This document shows, one piece after another, positions 22,706 to 31,388 of a stretch of 64,000 nucleotides of DNA (its first letter is position 1; each line of letters starts with the position of its first letter). Made by a program: the position numbers and the translations under genes. Source of the DNA: UBA1351 sp963677885 (lineage in GTDB: Bacteria; Bacillota; Clostridia; Lachnospirales; Vallitaleaceae); assembly GCA_963677885.1 (NCBI GenBank), contig OY782500.1:744001-808000 (forward strand), written 5' to 3'. A model generated the notes under the pieces. It was given only the letters and a program-made list of their open reading frames with translations, was not told the DNA's origin and made no database searches.

Positions 22706-22737
22706 ATTTGTGCTATGATAATTTCCAGGAGGTTACT

Positions 22738-22944
22738 ATGCTAAAATATAAAATTGATGTACTTGAAGAACTAAAAGCCTTAGGATATACAACCTACAGA
22801 CTTAGAAAAGAAAACATTCTTTCAGAAACAACATTACAAAAGTTTCGAAAAAACGAGCCTATCAGCTGGAAAAACATTGATACTTTATGTGATTTACTCA
22901 ATTGCCAGCCAAGCGACATATTAATCCATGAAAGAGATTCTTAG
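22738..22944 (+). CDS. Mini XRE/Cro-type repressor (68 aa)
   Basis: 68-residue helix-turn-helix protein of the short Firmicutes YozG/Cro type: MLKYKIDVLEELKALGYTTYRLRKENILSETTLQKF carries HTH helices at about 16-40, and the DTLCDLLNCQPSDIL segment is the typical fifth helix. ATG 22738 follows AGGAGG. Divergent from the cargo genes, convergent with the integrase. Probably sets cargo or excision expression; the main lysogeny repressor is more likely the one at 32031. Confidence 0.8.
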   Translation: MLKYKIDVLEELKALGYTTYRLRKENILSETTLQKFRKNEPISWKNIDTLCDLLNCQPSDILIHERDS

Positions 22945-22956
22945 AATCTCTTTTTT

Positions 22957-23862
22957 TTAATAGTATCTTATACTTGCCAACAAACGATCTATAGGCATCA
23001 TTTCAACTTTAGCTAACTTATAACTACTAGCGGCTTGATAGTAACCCTTTGTAGTATCTAAGGACTGATGACCAGCAAGTTGTTGAACCATAAAAGCGTC
23101 CCGGGACTCCATACATAATCTAGTGATATAAGTATGTCTAAAAAGGTGGACAGTACCTCTTTTAATCCCTTGACCTTTAACATTATGTTTTACATAAGCA
23201 GTCAAAGAAGCCCTTGTAATCGGTTCACCTTCACGCCCAATAAATAGATAATCATCATTTTTGGGTTCGGCAGCCATGACCCTTTTTTGTAAATAGTGAT
23301 CATACAACTTTAAAGTAGCGGTACATATAGGTACTTTTCTATCCATACGTCCTTTTGAACCACGAACTTTAATATACTTATGTGATATATTAATATCATC
23401 AATTCTTATATCACAAACTTCACTAGCCCTAATTCCTGTATTAATCAAAAGAGCAAATATTAATCTTTTCATTCTGGCATATCGACTATGACCGTTAATA
23501 CTTGCAAATATCAATTCTATTTCATCATCTAAATAAATATCCTTGCTATAACTATAACCCTTTAAAGGCGGTATTTTCTTAGTTATATCTTTCTCCAACA
23601 AATCACTATCATATAGATATTTAACAAAGACTTTTACATGCCTATAATAAGTTTTTACCGTATTAACACTAATATCTTTCTTCCTCTGGGCTATGATAAA
23701 TGATTGTAGATCAGCAAAGTTTAAATCATTAACTTCTTTATCACTAACCAAAGGAATAAACAAATTGTTAAGGATATCGGTATACGTTTTAATCGTACTT
23801 TCTTTTACTCCAATCATATCCTTTTCAGTTACGAATAAATCCAGCGCTTCACTAATTTTCAT
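22957..23862 (-). CDS. Tyrosine integrase of prophage 2
   Basis: 301-residue recombinase of the XerC/D-like class. Core-binding domain to about residue 100; catalytic Arg in NTGIRASEVCDI, HLFRHTY (HxxR) and GHQSLDTTKGYYQ with the Tyr. It inserts the element into tRNA-Leu. ATG 23862 overlaps the end of the initiator gene by 11 bp, implying translational coupling. Shorter and in a different subgroup from the prophage 1 integrase, in keeping with the different target. Confidence 0.9.
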   Translation of the reverse strand: MKISEALDLFVTEKDMIGVKESTIKTYTDILNNLFIPLVSDKEVNDLNFADLQSFIIAQRKKDISVNTVKTYYRHVKVFVKYLYDSDLLEKDITKKIPPLKGYSYSKDIYLDDEIELIFASINGHSRYARMKRLIFALLINTGIRASEVCDIRIDDINISHKYIKVRGSKGRMDRKVPICTATLKLYDHYLQKRVMAAEPKNDDYLFIGREGEPITRASLTAYVKHNVKGQGIKRGTVHLFRHTYITRLCMESRDAFMVQQLAGHQSLDTTKGYYQAASSYKLAKVEMMPIDRLLASIRYY

Positions 23863-25132
23863 CGTTCGACATCTCACTTTCTAAACGGTTTATTAACTTC
23901 ATTTGTTTACTTACAATATCAAAAGGCACGTTATTTTCTTCCATCAGCTTAAGCAGACGTTTAGCCCTTTCAACAGGAAACTTAGTTTTTCTATTTTCCT
24001 TACCAGGTATATTAGCTTTCATCCTTGTAATGATATCTAAATTTTCAACACCTCTTTGGGCTAAAACTTTCTTCTTATTCTTGACCTCATTTTCAAAAGT
24101 ACTAACTTTTTTTTCTTTCAGATATTCCGATATAACATACCTTAAATAATCGATTGAATCATCCATATCATCAAGATTAAGAACAGCTGATATACTAGTT
24201 ATGTATCCTGATATTGCTGGAATATATTTATTTGAATCGACAATACGTTGTCTATACCTGGATATAAAACCATTAAACTCAAAATCCTTATAAGCGGATT
24301 GAATATCAATCCATTCTGGTCTTATATCATGCCTAGACTTATTTGAATCTTTACCGGGGATTCTCCATGTTAACCAATTCCCTGTTAAATAGATCCAAAT
24401 AGAATGAATATTAGCACTTAAATCCTCATAGGATTCAACACCTAATTCTTTCAACATACCACGTTTTAACTCAAACTCTATATTCCAAACTTTCAATGGA
24501 TCTAGTCCATTTTCCATCCATATATCAAAAAACCATTCGCCATCTTTATCACGAAGTATTTTTTTTGATTTATTATAAATCCTACAGTAGCACTTTTTCG
24601 TTTTACGTGAACCAAAATAGAGAGTCTCTAAAACTCTATTAAATCGAATAGCCTGGTCTGTTTTATGTCTACCAACAAAATTATCCCAATCAGACACTTC
24701 TAAGTCTATTCCATCAGTGTGACAAGCAAAGTCAACACGTCCAACTTTAGTTGTACCGAAATCATTGAAATTATCACGAATAAATCTAGCTACATACTGA
24801 TAAGCTAATTGTCCTTGCTCCCATAACAACTTAGCCTTAAAACGAACCCTAATCGGGTAAAAATCATCAATGGTACTTCTAAATTTTGCTATATTCAACT
24901 CCATATCATCATTATGTAGAATATAAGCATATCCATGCTTACCAGCATGCAATACCTCAAAATCAATACCACCGATTTCAATAAATGACTTATGATCTTC
25001 TCCTTTATACATTGAATCACGTTTTTCATTCTTACATTCTTCAAGGAGATCTAAATATGACTCTATACTAGACTCATAATCATAAACGTCAAAACCAATT
25101 TCCAAAGTATCAATGTTTACTATCGTATTCAT
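23852..25132 (-). CDS. Rep_trans-like rolling-circle replication initiator
   Basis: 426 residues. Early segments TLEIGFDVYDY, then KVGRVDFACHTDGID, YFGSRKTKKCYCRIYNKSKK and VWNIEFELKRGMLKEL match the order of conserved blocks in Rep_trans/phage replication initiation proteins (Cro-independent plasmid and inovirus initiators). The C-terminal third is helical and lysine-rich. Start ATG 25132 is preferred to GTG 25150, which lies inside GAGGTG. Unlike prophage 1 Rep it has no helicase motifs, so it would rely on host PcrA. Its origin is probably in the 650-bp gap upstream. Confidence 0.75.
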   Translation of the reverse strand: MNTIVNIDTLEIGFDVYDYESSIESYLDLLEECKNEKRDSMYKGEDHKSFIEIGGIDFEVLHAGKHGYAYILHNDDMELNIAKFRSTIDDFYPIRVRFKAKLLWEQGQLAYQYVARFIRDNFNDFGTTKVGRVDFACHTDGIDLEVSDWDNFVGRHKTDQAIRFNRVLETLYFGSRKTKKCYCRIYNKSKKILRDKDGEWFFDIWMENGLDPLKVWNIEFELKRGMLKELGVESYEDLSANIHSIWIYLTGNWLTWRIPGKDSNKSRHDIRPEWIDIQSAYKDFEFNGFISRYRQRIVDSNKYIPAISGYITSISAVLNLDDMDDSIDYLRYVISEYLKEKKVSTFENEVKNKKKVLAQRGVENLDIITRMKANIPGKENRKTKFPVERAKRLLKLMEENNVPFDIVSKQMKLINRLESEMSNDEN

Positions 25133-25800
25133 ATCATATAAGCACCTCACATTATTAAATTATTAGGTCCAGAGGACACCCCCTAAAAATACATAAATCC
25201 TTAACAAACGCTGATATTATCAGCATTCTTTGATTATTCTTGTATTTTGCACCCCCCCTATTAGTAGGGCGGGGGGTTAAGCTTCGCCAAAACTATCTTT
25301 TCATCAATCCCAAGCATCTTTAAAAGATAAACAATGGTAGAAAGTAAGCCAGCAAGCTAAAAACAAAGCAACACAAAACCCTATATCTCTAAACGCTAAT
25401 GATTACCATGAATCTTAGCCGAACCACACCGTAGCTCTAGAAGAATTGTCTAGACCTCCAGCGCTGATAGTTACCTTGTAGAAAAGCAAAACCTATTGAT
25501 ACTGATGGATAAGGTCAGTTTAACTAAGAATCCCTAGAGCCTTAGCGCCTTAATCAATGTTGATAAGCCGATGGATAAGCCCATGGACATACCGTTGACA
25601 AGTCTAAAAACGCTAACGCAACGACTTGACAACAGCATGCCCAGACCTTAACCACACCTTAACAACAATGATTAAATCACCAATGCCAAGGGCTTCTAAG
25701 TCCAACCGACTTAACCACAGTACCAACAGGTACTAATCTTTATAGCTATAAAGTCCTTTTTTTTCTTAACAAACAAAACCGAGAATCTTTTTCTCTTTCT
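25133..25800. other. 650-bp non-coding origin-like region
   Basis: No ORF with support. Contains a GC-rich hairpin at 25250-25278 (ACCCCCCC...GGGGGGT), many short repeats (CGCTAA, TTAACCACA, GATAAGCC.ATGGATAAG) and one arm of a 33-bp inverted repeat at 25434-25466. This complexity between initiator and RHH gene suggests replication origin and packaging or antisense-RNA control. Confidence 0.5.
25434..25466. repeat. 33-bp inverted repeat, left arm
   Basis: GCTCTAGAAGAATTG...CAGCGCTG. Its reverse complement occurs at 25897-25929 with one mismatch; that copy is within the RHH coding sequence. Confidence 0.85.
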
Positions 25801-25806
25801 CCCGAA

Positions 25807-26001
25807 TCAGATATTCTTGAGATCGGCAATTCTCTTTTTTTCCTTTTCGTAGAACTCTTTCAGAGCCAACGCTACAATGTCCTTTTTTTTCATATTCAGC
25901 GCTGAAGGTCTAGACAATTCTTCTAGAGCTTGCCCTAAATATTCAGGAATCATTGCATTTAACCGATATAAACCCAGGCTTTTATATTCCTCTGCTTTCA
26001 T
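25807..26001 (-). CDS. Small RHH/CopG-like regulator
   Basis: 64 residues from ATG 26001 (GAGGTAAAGCAG upstream; ATG 26028 also possible). The part YRLNAMIPEYLGQALEELS...KKKDIVALALKEFYEKEKKR fits a ribbon-helix-helix: a beta strand followed by two helices. Such proteins set copy number in rolling-circle plasmids. Its coding sequence holds the right arm of the 33-bp inverted repeat. Confidence 0.55.
   Translation of the reverse strand: MKAEEYKSLGLYRLNAMIPEYLGQALEELSRPSALNMKKKDIVALALKEFYEKEKKRIADLKNI
25897..25929. repeat. 33-bp inverted repeat, right arm, inside the RHH gene
   Basis: CAGCGCTGAAGG...CTAGAGC, one mismatch from the reverse complement of 25434-25466. A transcript through both could fold into a 33-bp duplex, or the two could give sense/antisense RNAs. 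Confidence 0.85.
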
Positions 26002-26127
26002 CTGCTTTACCTCACTTTCTTTAACCATTATTTATATTTCCATTAATTCTTTGAATTAAACCCACCTGACCGATTATTACACTTAAACGTTACATAATTG
26101 CCAATGAAATATTATACTATATATAAT

Positions 26128-26171
26128 CTCCCCCACAGGACAAAGCCTACGCTTTTTGTCCTGTTGGGGAG
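26128..26171. other. Long hairpin, candidate packaging signal of prophage 2
   Basis: CTCCCCCACAGGACAA (26128-26143) pairs with TTGTCCTGTTGGGGAG (26156-26171), one mismatch, 12-nt loop. It sits alone in the 250-bp gap between the RHH and ATPase genes. It may also act as a terminator, but no T-run follows. Confidence 0.5.
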
Positions 26172-26254
26172 AGAGGGGGATAGGTTTCGCCCAAATTGCC
26201 ACGCGGAATAATTTGCCAAACAACAACCTCGGTCTATCCCCATTTTTATATTAA

Positions 26255-26839
26255 TTAATCTATATACTTTAATAATTGTGGATACTTATCTTTATAATAC
26301 ATAACTACTTTATCCTTAAACTTATCCATAGACCAATCAAACTCGAGAGGAACAAATTCGTGATCATACTTAGAGTCTTTATAGAGATCAGGACACTTTT
26401 TTAGGGTAAAATCATTTTGCGTTAATTGCTCAACATCAATAGATCTATAATATATATGCTTAGAATCAGACTTTACAAATATACTATACTTCATCTGGTT
26501 TCTAATACGGTTAAACACCATACCGAAATCTATTGTGGTAAACAAAAATACTACATTCTGCTTACCTATTGTGTTGATAAAAATAGAGATATCCTTAAGC
26601 TTTTTCCAATCGTTGGCATCAGCACCGTTATAGATTTCATCTATAAACAATACTTTCGGTTCAAAGTTAAAGGGAAAATCATTAAGGGAATTAATGAATA
26701 TCCAATTAGGATCATCAACTATAATATTCGCATAAACTTTTAAGCCGAAATTCTTAGCCAAATTTTGGGCTATACTGTACATTAGAAAGGTTTTTCCTGA
26801 CCTTTGAAAACCTTGTGCACCTATGATTGTACCAGCCAT
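26255..26839 (-). CDS. Zot/pI-type morphogenesis ATPase, prophage 2
   Basis: 194 residues. Walker A GAQGFQRSGKTF (about 7-18) and Walker B PKVLFIDEIY (about 62-71), followed by TTIDFGMVFNRIRNQ sensor region. It is shorter than and distinct from the prophage 1 ATPase, without a C-terminal transmembrane segment. It should power assembly and export of the virion at the inner membrane. Start ATG after AAAGGGGG; four bases after the next upstream gene. Confidence 0.82.
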   Translation of the reverse strand: MAGTIIGAQGFQRSGKTFLMYSIAQNLAKNFGLKVYANIIVDDPNWIFINSLNDFPFNFEPKVLFIDEIYNGADANDWKKLKDISIFINTIGKQNVVFLFTTIDFGMVFNRIRNQMKYSIFVKSDSKHIYYRSIDVEQLTQNDFTLKKCPDLYKDSKYDHEFVPLEFDWSMDKFKDKVVMYYKDKYPQLLKYID

Positions 26840-26842
26840 GTT

Positions 26843-27172
26843 TTACCCCCTTTGTTGTTCATCTACGTGGGATACTTGTGGCTTAACTCTACCCATCATA
26901 TCTTCAAGGGTATAAGCCTTTAACAATCCTTTAGCTGTACCAGTCTGGAAGAAACCTAAATTCTTATTCTTAGACTGCATCATTTCTATTTGTTTAATAA
27001 ATTCCCGAACATGATCTAAATCGTAGATTTCAGCATAATACATGTAAGCTACCATGATATTAAGCTGTTCTTGTTTAAACGTGGGAATTATGTTATATAC
27101 TTCTTTAACCGCACTTGATGAGTCACCACCAGCAAAGAACTCATCAAACATTTTACTTAAATCTAATTGCAT
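26843..27172 (-). CDS. Hypothetical protein coupled to the ATPase (109 aa)
   Basis: 109 residues from ATG 27172, which overlaps the preceding stop (TGATG). Helical, acidic, soluble; ends SHVDEQQRG. It may be an ATPase partner (pXI-like) or an assembly factor. No motif recognised. Confidence 0.55.
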   Translation of the reverse strand: MQLDLSKMFDEFFAGGDSSSAVKEVYNIIPTFKQEQLNIMVAYMYYAEIYDLDHVREFIKQIEMMQSKNKNLGFFQTGTAKGLLKAYTLEDMMGRVKPQVSHVDEQQRG

Positions 27173-27453
27173 CAGCCCGTACAACTCTGTAACAAAACTA
27201 GAATCATAAGAATATACATAGGCAAGAGATATATATATCCTGTATCTCTTTTAAATAACTTATGTGCTGGTATTTTCATAAAGTTTTTAGCATCAACCAA
27301 AACCTTTAAATCAACATTCGTTATATTAACAACCTTTGCATTACCAAATTGTTTAAACATATCTTCCGTTAACTCTGCTGCTGTAGCAGATTTTAACTTA
27401 TTCAATGAAGTCTTAATAATAACTTCATTATCAGTAATAAGAACGTATCTCAC
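27172..27453 (-). CDS. Hypothetical membrane-associated protein (93 aa)
   Basis: 93 residues from GTG 27453, GAGGTGATTTT upstream. Soluble beta/alpha N-terminal part, then a C-terminal hydrophobic helix (YIYLLPMYILMILVLLQS). Translation coupled to its neighbour. Possible assembly or minor virion protein. Confidence 0.5.
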   Translation of the reverse strand: MRYVLITDNEVIIKTSLNKLKSATAAELTEDMFKQFGNAKVVNITNVDLKVLVDAKNFMKIPAHKLFKRDTGYIYLLPMYILMILVLLQSCTG

Positions 27454-27463
27454 AAAATCACCT

Positions 27464-27565
27464 CTAATATTTCCGATTATCTATATCACCAGCTACATTT
27501 ATAATGCCTGACAAAGCATATACAACAAACATACAAGCGATAACAATACTATAATCTAAAATCAT
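27464..27565 (-). CDS. Tiny membrane protein (33 aa)
   Basis: 33 residues: MILDYSIVIACMFVVYALSG, one transmembrane helix, short acidic/basic tail. Size and shape match pVII/pIX end-cap proteins of filamentous phages. It starts 1 bp after the preceding stop codon. Confidence 0.55.
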   Translation of the reverse strand: MILDYSIVIACMFVVYALSGIINVAGDIDNRKY

Positions 27566-27566
27566 A

Positions 27567-27728
27567 CTACTTACCCAACTTTCCAAACTTTCCAAATTTT
27601 ACACCATCAAAAGCCGACTTAGTGAAGGATACTAATTTAGCGCCAAGAGCAACAACCGCATCAATTACCATTAAACCAGCAAACAAAACAATAGCGAAAG
27701 ACGTAACTTCTATAATCACATTATCCAT
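27567..27728 (-). CDS. Small coat-like membrane protein (53 aa)
   Basis: 53 residues. Acidic N-terminus MDNVIIEVTS, one transmembrane helix (about 10-30) and a lysine-rich C-terminus with FGKFGKLGK. It is similar in charge layout to a filamentous coat protein and may be a minor coat. Overlaps the previous gene by the shared TAATGG. Confidence 0.6.
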   Translation of the reverse strand: MDNVIIEVTSFAIVLFAGLMVIDAVVALGAKLVSFTKSAFDGVKFGKFGKLGK

Positions 27729-27841
27729 TATTTGACCTTACCTCTTTTCATTAAAATAGCGGTTAACATAGTTACCATAACACCAAGCTGAACTAAACCA
27801 ATTGCTACTAAATACTGTAAATAAATTTCTTGCATACTCAT
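27728..27841 (-). CDS. Tiny membrane protein (37 aa)
   Basis: 37 residues: MSMQEIYLQYLVAIGLVQL then a hydrophobic run and MKRGKVK tail. ATG 27841 follows GAAAGGAA. One transmembrane helix; candidate pVII/pIX-like end-cap protein. First of the three overlapping mini-genes. Confidence 0.6.
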   Translation of the reverse strand: MSMQEIYLQYLVAIGLVQLGVMVTMLTAILMKRGKVK

Positions 27842-27901
27842 TTCCTTTCATTTAGCAAAAGAGGATATCACTTAGTAGTGATACCCTCTAATTCATCAAG
27901 A

Positions 27902-28204
27902 TTAATTAAATGCAGATTTCAAAGCACGTATAATGATGAATGCCAAAGATACACCAAGAGTGATATAAAGAACTGGCATCATTACGTCAAGGATCATTTG
28001 AGTCCAACTAAACATTTCTGTCATGTTGAAATTCAATTGTAATGTTGTTGGTTCTTCACAGTAACCAGGAGTTGTACCAAGAACAATCAGTAAAGCGAAA
28101 GTAAAAGCAACCGCTAAATCTTTCCCTTTAAGTAACTTGCCCCAGAAACCTTTCATGATACCAGTTTCTTTTCCAGCTAATTTTTTGCTGTTAGTGTCTT
28201 TCAT
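27902..28204 (-). CDS. Major coat protein candidate with signal peptide (pVIII-like)
   Basis: 100 residues. Basic N-terminal extension and signal peptide (GKDLAVAFTFALLIVLGTTPGYC), predicted cleavage after about residue 50; mature part of about 50 residues begins with EEPTT, has an amphipathic segment, one transmembrane helix (MMPVLYITLGVSLAFIII) and the basic end RALKSAFN. This is the layout of M13-type pVIII. RBS GGAGGTAAGAAG. The best major coat candidate in the window. Confidence 0.75.
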   Translation of the reverse strand: MKDTNSKKLAGKETGIMKGFWGKLLKGKDLAVAFTFALLIVLGTTPGYCEEPTTLQLNFNMTEMFSWTQMILDVMMPVLYITLGVSLAFIIIRALKSAFN

Positions 28205-28263
28205 CTTCTTACCTCCGTAAAGACAGTTTTTTTATATTTAATTCGCGAAATTAAATAACATAT

Positions 28264-28668
28264 TTATTTAAAAAGTTTTCCACCAGCTATCTTACCAACT
28301 ATATCACCAGAGCCGAAGAAAACATTTTTAATGAAATTAATAATTGCAAGTATTAATTTATACACCATAAAGCCAGCACCAGCAATTATAATCAAATAGG
28401 TATACATAAACAAAGCTTCACCAGCAAGATACCTATAAGCACCTATAAAAGTCACTAAACTAACACCGTCAAAAGTATTACCGGCGGAGATCTGATCTAT
28501 CATATCTTGCATAACTATATTCTGGTCAACAAGCATAGAATGAAATTCATAAATAGATGTAAAAGCAGTTATCAGAGCATTTACAAAATCATCCCATATG
28601 TCAGCAACTACGTTACCAAAAGTATTAAAGAATTGTTTAGCTGTATCCATCATATCCGATATACTCAT
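28264..28668 (-). CDS. Membrane protein, pVI-like candidate (134 aa)
   Basis: 134 residues: N-terminal amphipathic helices, a soluble stretch, then two hydrophobic segments (about 75-95 and 98-115) with a glycine/lysine-rich tail. It sits between the coat and pIII-like genes, where gene VI lies relative to gene III in classical phages. Function inferred from order and topology. Confidence 0.55.
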   Translation of the reverse strand: MSISDMMDTAKQFFNTFGNVVADIWDDFVNALITAFTSIYEFHSMLVDQNIVMQDMIDQISAGNTFDGVSLVTFIGAYRYLAGEALFMYTYLIIIAGAGFMVYKLILAIINFIKNVFFGSGDIVGKIAGGKLFK

Positions 28669-28679
28669 AATTCGACCTC

Positions 28680-30299
28680 TTATGTTACTCTAAACGTGTC
28701 TAAATGACGTTTTAGAGTCTTTAGTAATAAAAACGTAAAGACAAATGTTACAATCCATGTAAGAAGTTCATGTATAGACAAATTGAAACTTCCTAAGGTT
28801 ATCTGCTTAGTTCTATCTATAGCTTCTATAGTATCAGCAGTAAATAATACCGTTGAAACAGGAATCTTAAATATTAAGCCAACAATGACAAAACCTTTAA
28901 TAAACAAAAGTAATATTTCTATAAGTATCAATACTAACAATGCAAGCAGATTAGGTATAGAAGGAGCATTAAAGCCTGATGTTGGCTTTTGTTGTGGATC
29001 GTCTTCGAAAGCAATACTATTAGTTTCAACTAAAGTTTCAATCCAATTCAATATCTTTTGACCTACATTCAGATTCTCTTTCGCAACGTCCAATTCCGTT
29101 GTCTCACCAGCTTCTCCAACCGTTGGCAAATCCACGCCAGGTATTACACCAGGAGTAGGATATAAATTTTCGTTTTCGTCTTCCTCAAAAGGTACATCAA
29201 CAGGAGTACCAATAACAGAATTTATTGCACCGTCATTATTTACAGGAACATCAAGAGGATAGTAATCCGCTGATGTATTAGCAGAGGTTATCAATTGACC
29301 TACAGGATTATCATTATAAAACGCTGGGAAGTTAGTATATAAATTAATCCAATCAGCAGAACTAATAGAAGCATAACTTACATAATTCGTACTACTATTA
29401 GTCACAAGTGCATTCCATTCACCAGTATCTAAACTACGTACAGCCCGATAGCCATAAATTCCATAAACCTTAACAGCTAAGTTAGAATCAGATATATCGA
29501 AAGGCATACTAGACAATACTATAATGTCATATGAAGCAGTTTCAAATATTGCATAGTATTCCCAACCATAAGTATCAACCATTCCATTAGCATACTCAAT
29601 AGCATCCATTATATTTTGACCAGCTTCAAATGATGATGAACCAACATTCCCACTTTCAACCTGGTATTCAGACCAAACCTTAGAATAATAATTTACCCAG
29701 TCTTCACCAAATTCATGCATTAGTTGTTGATACTCATAAGGAAAATGACTAAACGCTTCCTCTAACGTATCATAAAATCGATAAACATAATAATATTGAT
29801 TAGTTGCAGTTGACCAAGTTGGTTCTAAGACCTTGTATTCTCCATCAGGATAGGTACCGACATATTCAACAGAGTTAAAATACCAATCCATAAAGTCTTC
29901 TTTCTGCTGATCTACAGTATTCTCACCTGTAACCAAGTCATAAGCCATATTACCTTCAGATAAATCTAAATCATCAGGATTCAAATCTACAGTGGTATCA
30001 GTCTCACCAGTAATCAAGTCTACTACCATGACACCACCAGCAATCAGAATAAGCTTTTTATTATCATTTATGAATTGCCCTATATCCGTCAATTCAATCT
30101 CACCAGCTACATAACCAGCTTCTATCATTTCATCAATGAAAGCCTGACCAGCAACCGAAATAACAATAGATAATAGAAGATCATAAAGCAATTCGCCAAC
30201 CACCAATTCTAAACCAGTTGCTTCAACTTGCACATTTGAAACCTGATAAGATAATGAAATTGTCATAACCAAGGCTAAAACTATAGCTATCTTTCTCAT
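28680..30299 (-). CDS. Large secreted anchored phage protein (pIII-like)
   Basis: 539 residues. Signal peptide (about 1-27), a hydrophobic stretch near 85-105, long Tyr/Asp-rich extracellular part, Pro/Glu-rich linker near 375-400, and C-terminal hydrophobic helices (about 433-465 and 505-530). Topology fits an adsorption protein. It shares no obvious sequence with the prophage 1 counterpart, which fits phages recognising different receptors. Overlaps TraX by four bases. Confidence 0.6.
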   Translation of the reverse strand: MRKIAIVLALVMTISLSYQVSNVQVEATGLELVVGELLYDLLLSIVISVAGQAFIDEMIEAGYVAGEIELTDIGQFINDNKKLILIAGGVMVVDLITGETDTTVDLNPDDLDLSEGNMAYDLVTGENTVDQQKEDFMDWYFNSVEYVGTYPDGEYKVLEPTWSTATNQYYYVYRFYDTLEEAFSHFPYEYQQLMHEFGEDWVNYYSKVWSEYQVESGNVGSSSFEAGQNIMDAIEYANGMVDTYGWEYYAIFETASYDIIVLSSMPFDISDSNLAVKVYGIYGYRAVRSLDTGEWNALVTNSSTNYVSYASISSADWINLYTNFPAFYNDNPVGQLITSANTSADYYPLDVPVNNDGAINSVIGTPVDVPFEEDENENLYPTPGVIPGVDLPTVGEAGETTELDVAKENLNVGQKILNWIETLVETNSIAFEDDPQQKPTSGFNAPSIPNLLALLVLILIEILLLFIKGFVIVGLIFKIPVSTVLFTADTIEAIDRTKQITLGSFNLSIHELLTWIVTFVFTFLLLKTLKRHLDTFRVT

Positions 30300-30961
30300 A
30301 AGACCACCTGACTAATAATAAACAACAATAATAAGTGTGCTGGATAGTAAACATACATATCAAACTTTCTTAACTTCCTACCTCTTTTACCGTTATAAGC
30401 TGCCAAAATCAAAACACTAAAGATACTAAAGGCTTGAATAATGCCATATACAGGCAAGTAGCTTATATTAAGCAAGAGCAAAAGAGCGGACAATACGAAA
30501 GGATTCTTCTTAACATCAGAAACGTAAAATATCACTATCGTTAAAATACCATATAAGCCATAATCTACATTCATTACTAATGCCATAGCCAAAATAACAA
30601 ACATTTGAAGTATTAATAAGTACCATGGAGACTTCTTTTGTTCTACTAGCTGAATCAACTTCATAGCCACTAATCCAAGCGCCAGAGTAAACATAATATT
30701 TTGTCTGTTATTCAATGAGAAACTACCATGAAATGTTAAATCATATATAATTTCTGAAATGAAACCAAAAGCCAATATTCTGATTAGGTAATTTGTAAAG
30801 CTTCTAGTATGCTTAAAGCCCTCTACCAAGAGAAAGGCAAACAATGGGAAGGACAAGCGACCAATAACCCTTAAAACGATTATTTGAGGGAACAAGACTG
30901 CCCCTACATGATCTACAGTCATTAATATCAAAGCTATTAATTTCAATTTATTACTTGTCAT
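30296..30961 (-). CDS. TraX-family membrane acyltransferase
   Basis: 221 residues, about 8 hydrophobic helices. The N-terminus NKLKLIALILMTVDHVGAVLFP and RVIGRLSFPLFAFLLVEGFKHT are hallmarks of TraX, the enzyme that N-acetylates F-pilin, related to acyltransferase-3 proteins. Within a filamentous-phage operon it may acetylate the coat or adsorption protein, or alter a host surface structure to block superinfection. Encoded overlapping the pIII-like gene. Confidence 0.8.
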   Translation of the reverse strand: MTSNKLKLIALILMTVDHVGAVLFPQIIVLRVIGRLSFPLFAFLLVEGFKHTRSFTNYLIRILAFGFISEIIYDLTFHGSFSLNNRQNIMFTLALGLVAMKLIQLVEQKKSPWYLLILQMFVILAMALVMNVDYGLYGILTIVIFYVSDVKKNPFVLSALLLLLNISYLPVYGIIQAFSIFSVLILAAYNGKRGRKLRKFDMYVYYPAHLLLLFIISQVVL

Positions 30962-30970
30962 TACTCCACC

Positions 30971-31045
30971 TCATACCATGGAACACATTCTAAAGAAATA
31001 TACCATTATGATGAATATCATCAAGAACTTTACAAAGCCTATCAT
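30971..31045 (-). CDS. Possible mini membrane protein (24 aa)
   Basis: 24 residues MIGFVKFLMIFIIMVYFFRM then CSMV, RBS TAGGTGATAGG. Entirely hydrophobic, ends just before TraX. It may be a pVII/pIX-like peptide; the short length makes the call weak. Confidence 0.35.
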   Translation of the reverse strand: MIGFVKFLMIFIIMVYFFRMCSMV

Positions 31046-31150
31046 CCTATCACCTAGTTTCTGAAATACATGATAGGGATCTGACCCCCTACCATGCTAA
31101 TGCATCTAAAATGCAATGTGAGATGCGTCTATATAAAATAGTAAACGCCG

Positions 31151-31384
31151 TTACATAATCTCTTTAGCATACATGCCGACATTACCGTTCATCTGGTAAG
31201 TCCCTACAGTACACTTAAGTTTTGCTGAAGCACCTTCTTTACACTGGTCGTAAGTAGCATCTTCAACAGTTATATCAACAAGGTTTTTTACACCTTTTTG
31301 GTACAAACGAATCTTTTTCTTAGTCTCACCTTCAAATGTTGAAAGTATTTTTTCCATTACAGTTCCTTCTACAATTACATTCAT
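31151..31384 (-). CDS. Candidate ssDNA-binding protein (77 aa)
   Basis: 77 residues, beta-rich with basic patches (ETKKKIRLYQKG, ASAKLKCTVGTYQMNGN). Position at the head of the late operon and size fit a pV-like single-strand binder. No motif is diagnostic. Four bases from the upstream gene. Confidence 0.5.
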   Translation of the reverse strand: MNVIVEGTVMEKILSTFEGETKKKIRLYQKGVKNLVDITVEDATYDQCKEGASAKLKCTVGTYQMNGNVGMYAKEIM

Positions 31385-31388
31385 TTCC

